The translations under genes and the position numbers were made by a program. Below, in pieces: positions 43,801 to 57,830 of a stretch of DNA of 64,000 nt; position 1 is the stretch's first letter; each line of letters opens with the position of its first letter. The notes under the pieces are model-generated. The model did not search any database. It was not told the origin of the DNA and worked only from the letters and a program-made list of their open reading frames with translations. Source of the DNA: Ricordea florida (Eukaryota > Cnidaria > Anthozoa > Corallimorpharia > Ricordeidae); NCBI GenBank assembly GCA_949710005.1, contig OX453279.1:25947762-26011761 (forward strand). The letters are read 5' to 3'.

Positions 43801-44421
43801 CTAACTCTGTATTGTGTGAACACATCGTGAGGCCAAAGAGTTTTTCTTCACTAGATGGATAAAACTGCGAGTTATTTGTTGGGTTAAACCATTTGATAAC
43901 CACAGTTTCGAAGGAATTAACGAAATGACAATGTTTGGATGAATGGTCAATGGCCAGAAGTCTTTTTCTCCACAGCAAAGGCAGTCGTCGTCCGGTTTGA
44001 TACCAAAGCGAAATAGATCCTTTTTAGTAACTACAATACAGCAGATAAGCTTAAATTGAAATTCCCTTAATTTGGTTTCTTTACATTGATTTTTGAGGGA
44101 GGCGAATGCTTTTTTCCAGGAGTCTTCATTCATGGATATACTTTCATTCCATCGTCTAGGGCCGGTCTGTTCAACTGTGTGGGTCTCCACATTTAATAGT
44201 TCATAGAAGTCGCAAGTTTTGGCCTTATTTAAATCTAGTTGTGTGGATTCATCTTGTTGGATGATACCATTTTCAGCGGAGTATGACTGTTTCCTAACTG
44301 GATCGCTGATTTTTGCTTTGTTTAGTAAATTCTTCGGGATAGCACTTATGACCTGATAATATTGAAAGAAGTTCGATCTACACGCGTATCTCGTTTTAAA
44401 TACCGTATATAGCCGTTCCAT
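43801..44421 (-). pseudogene. Non-LTR retrotransposon C-terminal (zf-RVT-like) fragment
   Basis: On the minus strand: ETKLREFQFKLICCIVVTKK, LFRFGIKPDDDCLCCGEKD, then a degraded H/C region. This is the zinc-binding tail that follows reverse transcriptase in many LINE-type elements ('K..FKLLHR.......L...GI..D..C..CG'). No reverse transcriptase core is attached. Decayed host retroelement piece. Confidence 0.6.
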
Positions 44422-44429
44422 TTTGAAGA

Positions 44430-44580
44430 CATTCCCAATTCAGAGGTTGCAGGTGTAATAGCAATCATTTGTAATTATGTGATCTGATATCATTGCAACA
44501 GTGAAAATATTGTCAATTTGTTTGATGTAGCAGTTTTGTTTAGCATCTTCAACAGAAAAGATACCAAACACTATCTCATA
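44430..44580. repeat. Partial copy of the rolling-circle-like repeat interior
   Basis: The phrase gatctgatatcattgcaaca and its surroundings match the interior of the ~3-kb repeats (for example near 48,735). A diverged fragment of that family. Confidence 0.5.
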
Positions 44581-44624
44581 CTCTTTAGGGGACAAACTAC
44601 AAGGACACTGCCATTTGATTAAGT

Positions 44625-44897
44625 TCATTCGACAGAGAGTAACGATCTAACAACGGCAAAAACTTGAAACACGAGGCTTTTTCCAAAGCCTGTAAGCAGC
44701 ACGACCAACACTTCCTTTTCCTTGACAAGTCTTTTTATTGTTATGTCTTGTTCTTTCTTAAGATGAATTTCTCTCGAAGTTTTTGAAGACAAAAATGAGA
44801 TAGTTCTATGTAGAAGAGATGCACTTTCCGCGATCGCGCTCTCCATGTTGAGTTGAAATGAAAATCTCTGCGGTTTGTCTTTATTGACAGGTGTCAA
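44625..44897 (-). pseudogene. RecQ-like helicase N-terminal fragment
   Basis: The minus frame carries LKKEQDITIKRLVKEKEVLV (Q-motif-like) and LLTGFGKSLVFQV, a Walker A segment of the RecQ 'LPTGFGKS' type with the usual Pro replaced by Leu. The frame ends soon after. A broken copy, probably from a host helicase-bearing repeat. Confidence 0.55.
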
Positions 44898-45419
44898 TCA
44901 CGAATTAACCAATCAGCAATTTACGTTCAGATTCTGAACGTATACTGAAAAACTACAGAGATCGATGTAGGCTCTTCTTTTCTTGACTAGTCACCAAGCC
45001 CTTATATTTTCCTATATTCTGGGAAAGGGGACACTTTTTTCTGTACTCCTCAGAACATCAATGATACCAAAGAAGGTTAACCAAAATGCATACATTCATT
45101 GCAAGTGTGCTGTATGTAATAACAAGTATTTCAAGTTTCCTAAATGCTCTATGCTTTCAATCGTGTTCTTCTACACAAACTGTATGGAAGAATAACAGCA
45201 CTAGATTCTCAGCCTCAAAGAAGAAATGCCTGTTCTCATTGGGGCTCTTGGAGCCGTATCAGTCAACTTTAAGGAGCACATGAAGCGAATCGGCGTGAAC
45301 GTGAAGCTGGAAGTTATCCAGAAAACAGCATTGTTGGGGACAGCAAAGATACTAAGGAAAGTACTGACTCTGTAAAAAGAGAAGGAAAAGAGAGTCCTGG
45401 GACCTGTGGTGACTTGTTG

Positions 45420-45500
45420 TAACCCGCTCCAAAGGACTATATACCAGGCTGAACATCCTAGTTTAGCCTGAGTCTACAAGGAATGGACATAATAATAATA
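45420..45500. repeat. Host repeat shared with 58855-58935
   Basis: aacccgctccaaaggactat followed by ataccaggc and gcctgagtct occurs at both places with few differences. Each borders an end of a rolling-circle-like repeat. Confidence 0.6.
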
Positions 45501-45503
45501 ATA

Positions 45504-47888
45504 ACTAGAAATACGACTCTCGCAAAAACCTCGCGAAGCTAGTTTTTGAATAAGTCACAATACTTTTATATTTTATTTTTTATATCAGCGTAATCCCCAT
45601 TATTTAATTTGTTATGCTGTGTTTGGTACACAATTAGTGACACCTGGTGCAAATTACATGATCAGTATACCGCTCAGCACAGGGCTTAAAAATTGACCTT
45701 CATTTAGCTCTTTCACTGCCACTGAGATTGCACGTGAGGGAATAGAAGTAAAATTATTTGTTTTCTTGACAGGGAATACAGAGTCAATGAAGTATCACAA
45801 TAATATTCAGTTAACACAAATTGAAAATTATTGTAAATCTTTTGAAGGTGAAATCTTGAAGAGTTGATATGAATGCTTGTGTTTACCACAGTGTAAAAAC
45901 CTGTTTTTTTTTTTTTAAGTTGTATTTTCTTAGTCGCTACTGCTTTGTCTTCTTTGTTGTACATCACTTTTAAACACAATATGTTCTTACACAGAGGATG
46001 AGTTGAATGCTCCAATTATTTTTTGTTTATGTTTTTTTCTAATAATTGCATGAGATTCATTGTAAGAAGAATCTTCTGATTAGATATTTTATTGTCTACT
46101 GCAGTCATTATTTCATTCCTAGGTAACCACAATTGAGAGCATTATGAATAGTGCATGTTTCAATTTGTGTACTCTCTTCAGTTGCAATGGTACCCCTAGT
46201 GGTAGATAGAAAAATTCCACTTCCCTCAAAAGAGATGCCATGTCAACAGAAGTGTGAGATGCAATGTCATTACATAAAAAAATGGGGGTAAAACAGTTGC
46301 ATTCTACAAAAACTTTGAATAAAGGTTTGGTAATAGTGAATGTCAACTGTATAGTATGTGGTTGTGTTATTTTTAGGTCATATCATAAAAACAATACATG
46401 TAAGAAAGAGTTATTGAAAACTTAACATGTTGAAAAGATTGCTGCACTATGTACTCCTGTAAGAATATAATGTGAAATCAACATCAATCAGTCACAAGTA
46501 TATACCACATGAAAGTTTAATTGTGCTCTTACAGAAACATGCAAAATATCCATACCCAACCAGAGAATAGTATATTATTTTGAATATATGAAAATTTCTA
46601 TTATAAAAACTGCAGAAGAAAGATTTATTATAAGGATGGTATTTCCTCGAAAAAGTCATGGCAGCCAGAGGTATTGAACTTGTAACCAATGACTTATAGT
46701 AACGAGACAAACTATCATTATATTATTATCATCATTATTATCATTACTATTATTATTATTACTGGTATTGATATTATTATTATTATTGTTATATTTTTTA
46801 TGTTAAACATAATATATTTTTATGGGGTGGGATGCATGTCCTAATCTTGGTAAAGGTATTGTTACTCTACTACTACAAGCAATACAAAAATCTTCTTAAT
46901 AGGCTTTCCATCAGAGGTGGTAGTAATCAAAACAGCTCCAAACAATACCATGTCTTCTTTAATGCTTAGAATCTAGTGCAGTCATTTGTCTAAAAAGTTT
47001 GTGTGGAAAATCATTATTGAAAGCATACTTAAGGGCATTTAGAAAAATTGAAACACTTGTTACTACATACAGCACACTTGCAATGAATATATGAGAAAGA
47101 TTATAAACATTTCTGCATTACAAAATTTATTTTCTTCTTTATAAAGTTTTTTCAATGTAAAAGGTTAACTGTATGTTGTGGTTGTTATTAAAGATTGATA
47201 TTTGACATCATAAAAATGAAGTAAACAGCAGAAAGTAACAAGGTTAACATGTTATGTCTAACTTTGCAAATTAAGGCTTGAATTAGCATTTCATTTGTGG
47301 GAAAAGGGCAAGGGGTCTAGATAGCAATATTATCAGGGGGGTCATTGAACTCTAAGGGAAAACTTACCCATTGTGAAAAGGCTATGAAACTTGTTGTCTC
47401 TATGCAATATTATTGAAACCTTTCAATCAGAGAATACATACATATATATATAGCAAAGAGAAATACTACTCAGAAGTAAGTAATAACATTTGCTTTATTT
47501 TCAAATGATGGCACTGATCACTGATAAAATTGTAGAACCAGTACTTTGTAGTGACACTGGGTATATATTATGCTGAAAATTCTTAACACAACTGCTAGAT
47601 CAAGAAAATTTACAATATTTTCACTGTTGCAATGATATCAGATCACATCGTTATAAATGATTGCTATAACAACTGCAAATCTCTGTGTTGGGAATTACTT
47701 CAAATGGAAATGCGATCGTTTTATTATGAAAAATACCTATTTACATTCTCTTGTAATCTGTTGGTCGTCTTCCGATTCCGTTTTTAGACTAATAGAATTA
47801 TTTTCCAGAGACATCTTCAATCGTTGAAGTCGTTCTTACTCGGTGTCCCTTCTAAGCCGTTTTGCTAAATGTAGTACACCAATATATT
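45504..47888 (-). mobile_element. Rolling-circle-like repeat, copy A, first part (split by copy B)
   Basis: Begins (plus strand) actagaaatacgactctcgc and runs collinear with copies C and D to aatatatt, where copy B is inserted. The remainder is at 50894-51513. Read on the minus strand the family starts TCCTCGCG and ends CTAG, as in Helitron-type ends (5'-TC, CTRR-3'). Confidence 0.55.
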
Positions 47889-50800
47889 TCCTCGCGAAGC
47901 GAGGCCGAAGGCCGAGCGTAGCGAGGTTACTAATCGTGTCGGTTCCGGTCAGACCACGTGGCTCGCAAGCCCGAGTAAATCGAGCCGAGAGTTTTTATAT
48001 ATGTATATATATATATATAGATATATATTTATATATATATATCTATATTTTAAAGGTGTCCGTTCGCAGGCCAGGTTACCTGGCAATAGTAGCGCACTTG
48101 AGAACTGCTGAATTTCCGCCATTGAGAATTCGGTGATGCCTTTTTGAAGGTAATGTAAATTTTGTGGAAACCGATTTCACTCGTCCTGGAGGTACATCCC
48201 AGCAAGATGATCTCCGAGATATTCAAGAAAGATTAGCCCGAGATCGTCGCCGAGTAAGTTCGAATACCGTGAAAATCAACACAAGGAAAGCACGACTCAA
48301 AGCAGGGATAGAGAAACGACAGCAGGGAGAATAACAACAGAAATCGCAGCAAAGACAACAACCGCTCGCTTCAGAAAAAGGCAAACGAAACAGCAGGGAA
48401 AAGGACCAGGAATTCAACCAAGTTAGTTTGGAATTTGAATGTGTTATTGATAGAAATACAGGACGTGAGTGAACGATTACATAACGAAATATATTGGCGT
48501 ACTAAATTTAGCAAAACGACTTAGAAGGGAAACCGAGTAGGAACGACTTCAACGATTGAAGATGTCTCTGGAAAATAATTCTGTTAGTCTAAAAACGGAA
48601 TCGCAAGACGACCAACAGATTACAAAAGAATGTAAGTTGGTATTTGTCATAATAAAACGTTAGTGTTTCCATTTTGAAGAAATTCCCAACACAGAGAGTT
48701 GCAGTTGTTATAGCAATCATTTATAACGATGTGATCTGATATCATTGCAACAGTGAAAATATTGTAAATTTTCTTGATCTAGCAGTTGTGTTTAGAATTT
48801 TAAACAGAATATATACCCAGTGTCACTATAAAGTAATGGTTCTGCAATTTTATCAGTGATCAGTGCCATCATTTGAAAATAAAGCAAATGTTATTACTTA
48901 CTTCTGAGTAGTATTTCTCTTTGCTATATATATATATATGTATGTATTCTCTGATTGAAAGATTTCAATAATATTGCATAGAGACAACAAGTTTCATAGC
49001 CTTTTCACAATGGGTAAGTTTTACCTTAGAGTTCAATGACCCCCCTGATAATATTGCTATCTAGAACCCTTGCCCTTTTCCCACAAATGAAATGTTAATT
49101 CAAGCCTTACTTTGCAAAGTTAGACATAACATAATAACCTTGTTACTTTCTGCTGTTTACTTCATTTTTATGATGTCAAATATCAATCTTTAATAACAAC
49201 CACAACATACAGTTAACCTTTTACATTGAAAGAACTTCATAAAGAAGAAAATAAATTTTGTAATGCCAAAATGTTTATAATCTTTCTCATATTTTCATTG
49301 CAAGTGTGCTGTATGTAGTAACAAGTGTTTCAAGTTTCCTAAATGCCCTAAAGTATGCTTTCAATAATGATTTTCCACACAAACTTTTTAGACAAATGAC
49401 TGCACTAGATTCTAAGCATTAAAGAAGAAATGGTATTCTTTGGAGCTGTTTTGATTACTACCACCTCTGATGGAAAGCCTATTAAGAAGATTTTTGTATT
49501 GCTTGTAGTAGTAGAGTAACAATACCTTTACCAAGATTAGCACATGCATCCCACCCCATAAAAATATATTATGTTTAACATAAAAAATATAACAATAATA
49601 ATAATAATATCAATACCAGTAATAATAATAATAGTAATAATAATAATGATAATAATTATAATGATAGTTCTTCTCGTTACTATATGTCGTTGGTTACAAG
49701 TTCAATACCTCTGGCTGCCATGACTTTTTCGAGGAAATACCATCCTTATCATAAATCTTTCTTCTGCAGTTTTTATAATAGAAATTTTCATATATTCAAA
49801 ATAATATACTATTCTCTGGTTGGGTATGGATATTTTGCCTGTTTCTGTAACAGCACAATTAAACTTTCATGTGGTATATACTTGTGACTGATTGATGTTG
49901 ATTTCACATTATATTCTTACAGGAGTACATCATAGTGGAGCAATCTTTTTCAACATGTTAAGATTTCAATAACTCTTTCTTACATGTATTGTTTTTATGA
50001 TATGACCTAAAAATAGCACAACCACATACTATACAGTTGGCACTCACTATTACCAAACCTTTATTCGAAGTTTTTGTAGAATCCAACTGTTTTACCCCCA
50101 TTTTTTTATGTAATGACATTGTATCTCACACTTCTGTTGACATGGCATCTCTTTTGAGGGAAGAGGAATTTTTCTATCTACCACTAGGGTAACCATTGCA
50201 ACTGAAGAGAGTACACAAATTGAAACATGCACTATTCATAATGCTCTCATTTGTGGTTACCTAGGAATGAAATAATGACTGCAGTAGACAATAAAATATC
50301 TAATCAGAAGATTCTTCTTACAATGAATCTCATGCAATTATTAGAAAAAAACATAAACAAAAAATAATTGGAGCATTCAACTCATCCTCGGTGTAAGAAC
50401 ATATTGTGTTTAAAAGTGATGTACAACAAAGAAGACAAAGCAGTAGAGACTAAGAAAATACAACTCCAAAAAGAAACCAGGTTTTTACACTGTGGTAAAC
50501 ACAAGCATTCATATCAACTCTTCAAGATTTCACCTTCAAAAGATTTACAATAATTTTCAATTTGTGTTAACTGAATATTATTGTGATACTTCATTGACTC
50601 TGTATTCCCCGTCAAGAAAACAAATAATTTTACTATTCCCTTTCGTGCAATCTCAGTGGCAGTGAAAGAGCTAAATGAAGGTCAATTTTTAAGCCCTGTG
50701 CTGAGCGGTATACTGATCATGTAATTTTGCACCAGGTGTCACTAATTGTGTACCAAACACAGCATAACAAATTAAAAAATGGGGATAACGCTGATATAAA

Positions 50801-50893
50801 AAAATAAAATACAAAATAAAATAAAATATAAAAGTATTGTGACTTATTGAAAAACTAGCTTCGCGAGGTTTTTGCGAGAGTCGTATTTCTAGT
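47889..50893 (+). mobile_element. Rolling-circle-like repeat, copy B, nested in copy A
   Basis: About 3.0 kb, inverted relative to A. It starts tcctcgcgaagcgagg (a small hairpin), has a (TA)n tract near 48,000, an Arg/Lys-rich degenerate coding stretch at about 48,180-48,420, and ends gtatttctag(t). Removing it restores the sequence aatatatttcgttatg of copy A as seen in copies C and D, with no clear target duplication. That is typical of rolling-circle insertion. No Rep/helicase domain remains, so it is non-autonomous. Confidence 0.5.
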
Positions 50894-51348
50894 TCGTTAT
50901 GTAATCGTTCACTCATGTCCTGTATTTCTATCAATAACACATTCAAATTCAAAACTAACTTGATTGAATTCCTGGTCCTTTTCCCTGCTGTTTCGTTTGC
51001 CTTTTTCTGGAGCGAGCAGTTGTTGTCTTGGCTGCGATTTCTGTTGTTATTCTCCCTGCTGTCGTTTCTCTATCCCTGCTTGAGTCGTGCTTTCCTCGTG
51101 TTGATTTTCACGGTATTCGAACTTACTCGGCGACGATCTCGGGCTAATCTTTCTTGAATATCTCGGAGATAACCTTGCTGGGATGTACTTCCAGGACGAG
51201 TGAAATCGATTTCCACAAAATTTACATTACTTTCAAAAAGGCATCACCGAATAATGGCGGAAATTCAGCGTTCTCAAGTGCGTTACTATTGCCAGGTAAC
51301 CTGGCCTGCGAACGGACACCTTTAAAATATAGATATATATATATAAAC

Positions 51349-51425
<77 letters not shown>

Positions 51426-51513
51426 TAAAAACTCTCGGCTCGATTTACTCGGGCTTGCGAGCCACGTGGTCTGACCGGAACCGACACGATTAGTAACCTC
51501 GCTTCGCGAGGAA
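50894..51513 (-). mobile_element. Rolling-circle-like repeat, copy A, second part
   Basis: Continues copy A from tcgttatgtaatcg through the Arg-rich remnant, a long (TA)n tract (about 51,340-51,420) and the terminal GC-rich end gcttcgcgagga. Confidence 0.55.
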
Positions 51514-51592
51514 TTATTCTTTTCTTAATTACATTGTAAGTTTAAAAAATTACTGCCTTCATTTATTCACTACAATCAGTTGTAGTTACTTA

Positions 51593-53431
51593 ACTAGAAA
51601 TACGACTCCCGCAAAAACCTTATCTTATATTTTATTTTCTATATCAGCGTAATCCCCATTATTTTATTTGTTATGCTGTGTTTGGTACACAATTAGTGAC
51701 ACCTGGTGCAAATTACATGATCAGTATACCGCTCAACACAGTGCTTAAAAATTGACCTTCATTTAGCTCTTTCACTGCCACTGAGATTGCACCAGAGGGA
51801 ATAGAAGTAAAATTATTTATTATCTTGACAGGGAATACAGAGTCAATGAAGTATCACAATAATATTCACTTAACACAAATTGAAAATGATTGTAAATCTT
51901 TTGCAGGTGAAATCTTGAAGAGTTGATATGAATGCTTGTGTTTACCACAGTGTAAAATCCTGTTTTTTTTTTCTTTAGTTTTATTTTCTTAGTCTCTACT
52001 GCTTTGTCCTCTTTGTTGTACATCACTTTTAAACACAATATGTTCTTACACTGAGGATGAGTTGAATGCTCCAATGATTTTTTGTTTATGTTTTTTGGTT
52101 ATAATTGCATGAGATTCATTGTAAGAAGAATCTTCTGATTAGATACACAATTGAGAGCATTATGAATAGTGCATGTTTCAATTTGTGTACTCTTTTCAGT
52201 TGCAATGGTACCCCCAGTGGTAGATAGAAAAATTCCTCTTCCCTCAAAAGAGATGCCATATCAACAGAAGTGTGAGATACAATGTCATTACATAAAAAAA
52301 TTGGGGGTAAAACAATTGGATTCGACAAAAACTTTGAGTAAAGGTTTGGTAATAGTGAGTGCCGACTGTATAGTATGTGGTTGTGCTATTTTTAGGTCAT
52401 ATCATAAAAACAATACATGTAAGAAAGAGTTATTGAAATCTAAATATGTTCAAAAAGATTGCTGCACTACATACTCCTGTAAAAAAATAATGTGAAATCA
52501 ACATCAATCAGTCAAAAGTATATACCACATGAAAGTTTAATTGTGCTGTTACAGAAACAGGCAAAATATCCATACCCAACAAGAGAAGATTATATTATTT
52601 TGAATATATGCAAATTTCTATTATAAAAACTGCAGAAGAAAGATTTAATATAAGGATGGCATTTCATCGAAAAAGTCATGGCAGCCAGAGGTATTGAACT
52701 GTAACCAATGACATATAGTAATGAGAAGCACTATCATTATATTATTATCATTATTATTATCATTACTGTTATTATTACTGGTATTGATATTATTACTATT
52801 GTTATATTTTTTACGTTTAACATAATATATTTTTATGGGGTGGGATGCATGTCCTAACCTTTGTAAAGGTATTGTTACTCTACTACTAGAAGCAATACAA
52901 AAATCTTCTTAATTAATAGGCTTTCCATCAGAGGTGGTAGTAATCAAAACAGCTCCAAACAATACCATTTCTTCTTAAAGGCTTAGAATCTAGTGCAGTC
53001 ATTTGTCTATAAAGTTTGTGTGGAAAATCATTATTGAAAACTTGAAACACTTGTTACTACATACAGCACACTTGCAATGAATATGTGAGAAAGATCATAA
53101 ACATTTTGGCATTACAAACTTTATTTTATTCTTTATAAAGTTTTTCCAACGTAAAACATTAACTGTATATTGTAGTTGTTATTAAATATTGATATTTGAC
53201 ATTATAAAAATGAAGTAAACAGCAGAAAGTAACAAGGTTAATATCTGAATTACCGCTTGAATTAACATTCCATTTGTGGGAAATGGGCCAGGTTTCTAGA
53301 TTGCAATATTATCAGGGAGGGGGGGGGGGGGTCCTTGAACTCTAAGGTAAAACTGACCCATTGTGAAAAGACTATGAAACTTGTTGTCTTTACGTAATAT
53401 TATTGAAACCTTTCAATCAGAGAATACATAC

Positions 53432-53465
<34 letters not shown>

Positions 53466-54354
53466 AGAGCAAAGAGAAATACTACTCAGAAGTAAGTTAT
53501 AACATTTGCTTTATTTTCAAATGATCGCATTGATCACTGATGATATTGCAGAACCAGTACTTTATAGTGACACTGGGTATATATTCTTTTGAAAATGCTA
53601 AACATAACTGCTAGATCAAGAAAATTTACAATATTTTCACTGTTGCAATGATATCAGATCACATCGTTGTAAATGATTGTTATAACAACTGCAACTCTCT
53701 GTGTTGGGAATTTCTTCAAAATGGAAACGCTATCTTTTTATTATGAAAAATACCTACTTACATTCTCTTGTAATCTGTTGGTCGTCTTCTGATTCCGGTT
53801 TTAGACTAATAGAATTATTTTCCAGAGACATCTCCAATCGTTGAAGTTCTTTCTACTCGGTTTCCCTTTTAAGCCGTTTTGCTAAATTTAGTACGCCAAT
53901 ATATTTCGTTATGTAATCGTTCACTCATGTTCTGTATTTCTATCAATAACACATTCAAATTCCAAACTAACTTGGTTGAATTCCTGGTCCTTTTCCCTGC
54001 TGTTTCGTTTGCCTTTTTCTAGAGCGAGCAGCTTTTGTCTTTGCTGCGATGACGGATGTCTGTCGTTATTCTCCCCGCTGTCGTTTCTCTATCCCTGCTT
54101 TGAGTCGTGCTTTCCTTGTGGTGATTTTCACGGTATTCGAACTTACTCGGCGACGTTCTCGAGCTAATCTTTCTTGAATATCTCGGAGATCATCTTGCTG
54201 GGATGTACTTCCAGGACGAGTGAAATCGGTTTCCACAAAATTTACATTTCTTTCAAAAAGGCATCACGGAATTCGAAATGGCGGTTCAGCAGTTCTCAAG
54301 TGCGCTATTATTGCCAGGTAACCTGGCCTGCGAACGGACACCTTTAAAATATAG

Positions 54355-54385
<31 letters not shown>

Positions 54386-54396
54386 TATATACATAT
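51593..54396 (-). mobile_element. Rolling-circle-like repeat, copy C, first part (split by copy D)
   Basis: Starts actagaaatacgactcccgc and runs to the (TA)n tract, where copy D begins at 54397. Its missing GC-rich end is at 57250-57361. Frames inside (for example 52,169-52,495) are not recognisable proteins. Confidence 0.55.
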
Positions 54397-57249
54397 ACTA
54401 GAAATACGAATCCCGCAAAAACCTCGCGAAGCTAGTTTTTGAAGAAGTCACAATGCTTTTATATTTTATTTTATTGGTGCAAATTACATGATCAGTATAC
54501 CGGTCAACACAGTGTTTAAAAATTGACCTTCATTTAGCTCTTTCACTGCCACTGAGATTGCACCAGAGGGAATAGAAGTAAAATTATTTATTATCTTGAC
54601 AGGGAATACAGAGTCGATGAGGTATCACAATAATATTCACTTACCACAAATTGAAAATGATTGTAAATCTTTTGCAGGGGAAATCTTGAATAGTTGATAG
54701 TTGATATGAATGCTTGTGTTTACCACGGTGTAAAAACCTGTGTTTTTTTTAGTTTTATTTTCTTAGTCTGAGTCTACTGCTTTGTCTTCTTTGTTGTACA
54801 TCCCTTTTAAACACAATATGTTCTTACACCGAGGATGAGTTGAATGCTCCAATTATTTTTTGTTTATGTTTTTTGCTTATAATTGCATGAGATTCATTGT
54901 AAGAAGAATCTTCTGATTAGATATATTATTGTCTACTGCAGTCATTATTTCATTCCTAGGTAACCACAATTGAGAGCATTATGAATAGTGCATGTTTCAA
55001 TTTATGTACTCTCTTCAGTTGCAGTAGTACCCCCAGTGATGCCATATCAACAGAAGTGTGAGATACAATGTCATTACATAAAATAAAAATTGGGGGTAAA
55101 ACAATTGGATTCTACAAAAAGTTTAAATAAAGGTTTAGTAATAGTGTGTGCCGACTGTATAGTATGTGGTCGTGCTATTTTTAGGTCATCTCATAAAATC
55201 AATACATGTAAGAAAGAGTTACTGAAATCTCAATATGTTGATAATTATTGCTGCACTACATAGTCCTGTAAAAAAATAATCTGAAATCAACATCAATCAG
55301 TCAAAACTGTATACCACATGAAAGTTTAATTGTGCTGTTACAGAAACAGGCAAAATATCCATAACCAAACAGAGAATACTACATTATTTTGAATATATGA
55401 AAATTTCTATTATAAAAACTACAGAAGAAAGATTTAATATACGCATGGTATTTCATCGAAAAAGTCATGGCAGGCAAAGGTATTGAACTTGTAACCAATG
55501 ACATATGGTAACGAGAAGCACTATCATTATATTATTATCATTATTATTATCATTACTGTTATTATTACTGGTATTGATATTATTATTGTTATATTTTTTA
55601 CGTTAAACATAATATATTTTTATGGGGTGGGATGCATGTCCTAATCTTGGTAAAGATATTGTTACTCTACTACTACAAGCAATACAAAAATCTTCTTAAT
55701 AGACTTTCCATCAGAGGTGGTAGTAATCAAAACAGCACCAAAGAATACCATTTCTTCTTTAAGGCTTAGAATCTAGTGCAGTCATTTGTCTATACAGTTT
55801 GTGTGGAAAATCATTGAAAGCATAGGGCATTTAGGAAACTTGAAACACTTGTTACTACATACAGCACACTTGCAATGAATATATGAGAAAGATCATAAAC
55901 ATTTTGGCATTACAAAATTTATTTTCTTCTTTATAAAGTTTTTCCAATGTAAAAGGTTAATTGCATGTTGTGGTTGTTATGAAATATTGATATTTGACAT
56001 CATAAAAATAAAGTAAACAGCAGAAAGTAACAAAGTTAATATGTTATGTCTAACTTTTCAAATTAAGGCTTGAATTAACATTTCATTTGTGAAAAAAGGG
56101 CAGGGGTTCTAGATAGCAATATTATCAGGGGAGGGGGGTTCATTGCACTCTAAGGTAAAACTTACCCATTGTGAAAAGGCTATGAAACTTGTTGTCTCTA
56201 CGCAATATTATTGAAACCTTTCAATCAGAGAATACATACATATATATAGAGCAAAGAGAAATACTACTCAGAATTCAGTAATCACATTTGCTTTATTTTG
56301 AAATGATCGCATTGATCACTGATAATATTGCAGAACCAGTACTTTATAGTGACACAGGGTATATATTCTGTTGAAAATGTTTAACAGAACTGCCAGATCA
56401 AGAAAATTTACAATATTTTCACTGTTGCTATGATATCAGATCACATCGTTATAAATGATTGCTATAACAACTGCAACTCTCTGTGTTGGGAATTACTTCA
56501 AACTGGAAACGCTATCGTTTTATTATGAAAAATACCTATTTACATTCTCTTGTAATCTGTTGGTCATCTTCCGATTCCGTTTTTAGACTAATAGAATTAT
56601 TTTCCAGAGATATCTCCAATCGTTGAAGTCGTTCTTACTCGGTGTCCCTTCTAAGTCGTTTTGCTAAATGTACTACGCCAATATATTTCGTTATGTAATC
56701 GTTCACTCATGTCCTGTATTTCTATCAATAACACATTCAAATTCAAAACTAACTTGATTGAATTCCTAGTCCTTTTCCCTGCTGTTTCGTTTGCCTTTTT
56801 CTGGAGCGATCAGTTGTTGTCTTGGCTGTTGTTATTCTCCCTGCTGTCGTTTCTCTATCCCGGCTTTGAGTCGTGCTTTCCCCGTGTTGATTTTCACGGT
56901 ATTCGAACTTACTCGGCGACGATCTTGTGCTCATATTTCTTGAATATCTCGGAGATCACCTTGCTGGGATGTACTTCCAGGACGAGTGAAATCGATTTCC
57001 ACAAAATTTACATTACTTTCAAAAAGGCATCACCGAATAATGGCGGAAATTCAGCAGTTCTCAAGTGCGTTACTATTGCCAGGTAACCTGGCCTGCGAAC
57101 GGACACCTTTTAAATATAGATATATATATATATACATATATAAAAACTCTCGGCTCGATTTACTCGGGCTTGCGAGCCACGTGGTCTGACCGGAACCGAC
57201 ACGATTAGTAACCTCGCTACGCTCGGCCTTCGGCCTCGCTTCGCGAGGA
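54397..57249 (-). mobile_element. Rolling-circle-like repeat, copy D, nested in copy C
   Basis: Starts actagaaatacgaatcccgc and ends cttcgcgagga at 57249. Same interior order as A-C. Removing it rejoins catat and ataaaaactctcgg as found in the other copies, again without a clear duplication. Confidence 0.5.
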
Positions 57250-57361
57250 ATAAAAACTCTCGGCTCGATTTACTCGGGCTTGCGAGCCACGTGGTCTGAC
57301 CCGAAGCGACACGATTAGTAACCTCGCTACGCTCGGCCTTCGGCCTCGCTTCGCGAGGAAC
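57250..57361 (-). mobile_element. Rolling-circle-like repeat, copy C, terminal part
   Basis: ataaaaactctcggctcga onward to cttcgcgaggaac is the GC-rich end that copy C lacks. It makes an apparent tandem repeat with the end of copy D. Confidence 0.5.
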
Positions 57362-57830
57362 AAAAGAAATAAATAACCGTAAAAGTGTGAACTATAATTA
57401 GACCTGGTCCAACGCAACACGTGAATGACTAACATACATTTGAGACATTTTACAATTTAGAAGAACATTTTTTACGAAAGCAACGGCGTTGAAACCAAAG
57501 TTCTCAATCGACACACTAAATGACAACGTCGACAACGCGAAAAGCTGTCAGTGAAAGCGCTACATTCTGCAATTTGCCGCCAAGAGAAAATTCCCGCGGG
57601 AGTATTTCTTAGCCGTCGACAGGGGAGATGTTTATATGATCAAAGGCATAAAAATTTGAAATCTTTCATCAGTTTGCTTCTCATTCAAAAGTAGTGCATT
57701 CAGAAGATCATTTTTCTGAAGAAGGTTTGTTTAGAAGTCGGTTTTCCAAGTCAAGTGTCAAGTTTAAGGGAAAGTGGAAAGTGCGAGTGCTGAGTCACGC
57801 ATCAGTGAGCAAATATTATGCAGACAAAAC
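57362..57830. other. Host DNA between repeats, no supported gene
   Basis: No recognisable domain. It may include sequence once coding for the continuation of the 19-residue repeat frame that lies to the right. Confidence 0.35.

Noticed and set aside
43801..44421. Intact retrotransposon
   Set aside because: Only the zinc-binding C-terminal region is visible. No reverse transcriptase or endonuclease motifs are attached.
51222..51487. Tyr/Ile-rich proteins
   Set aside because: Translations of a (TA)n tract.
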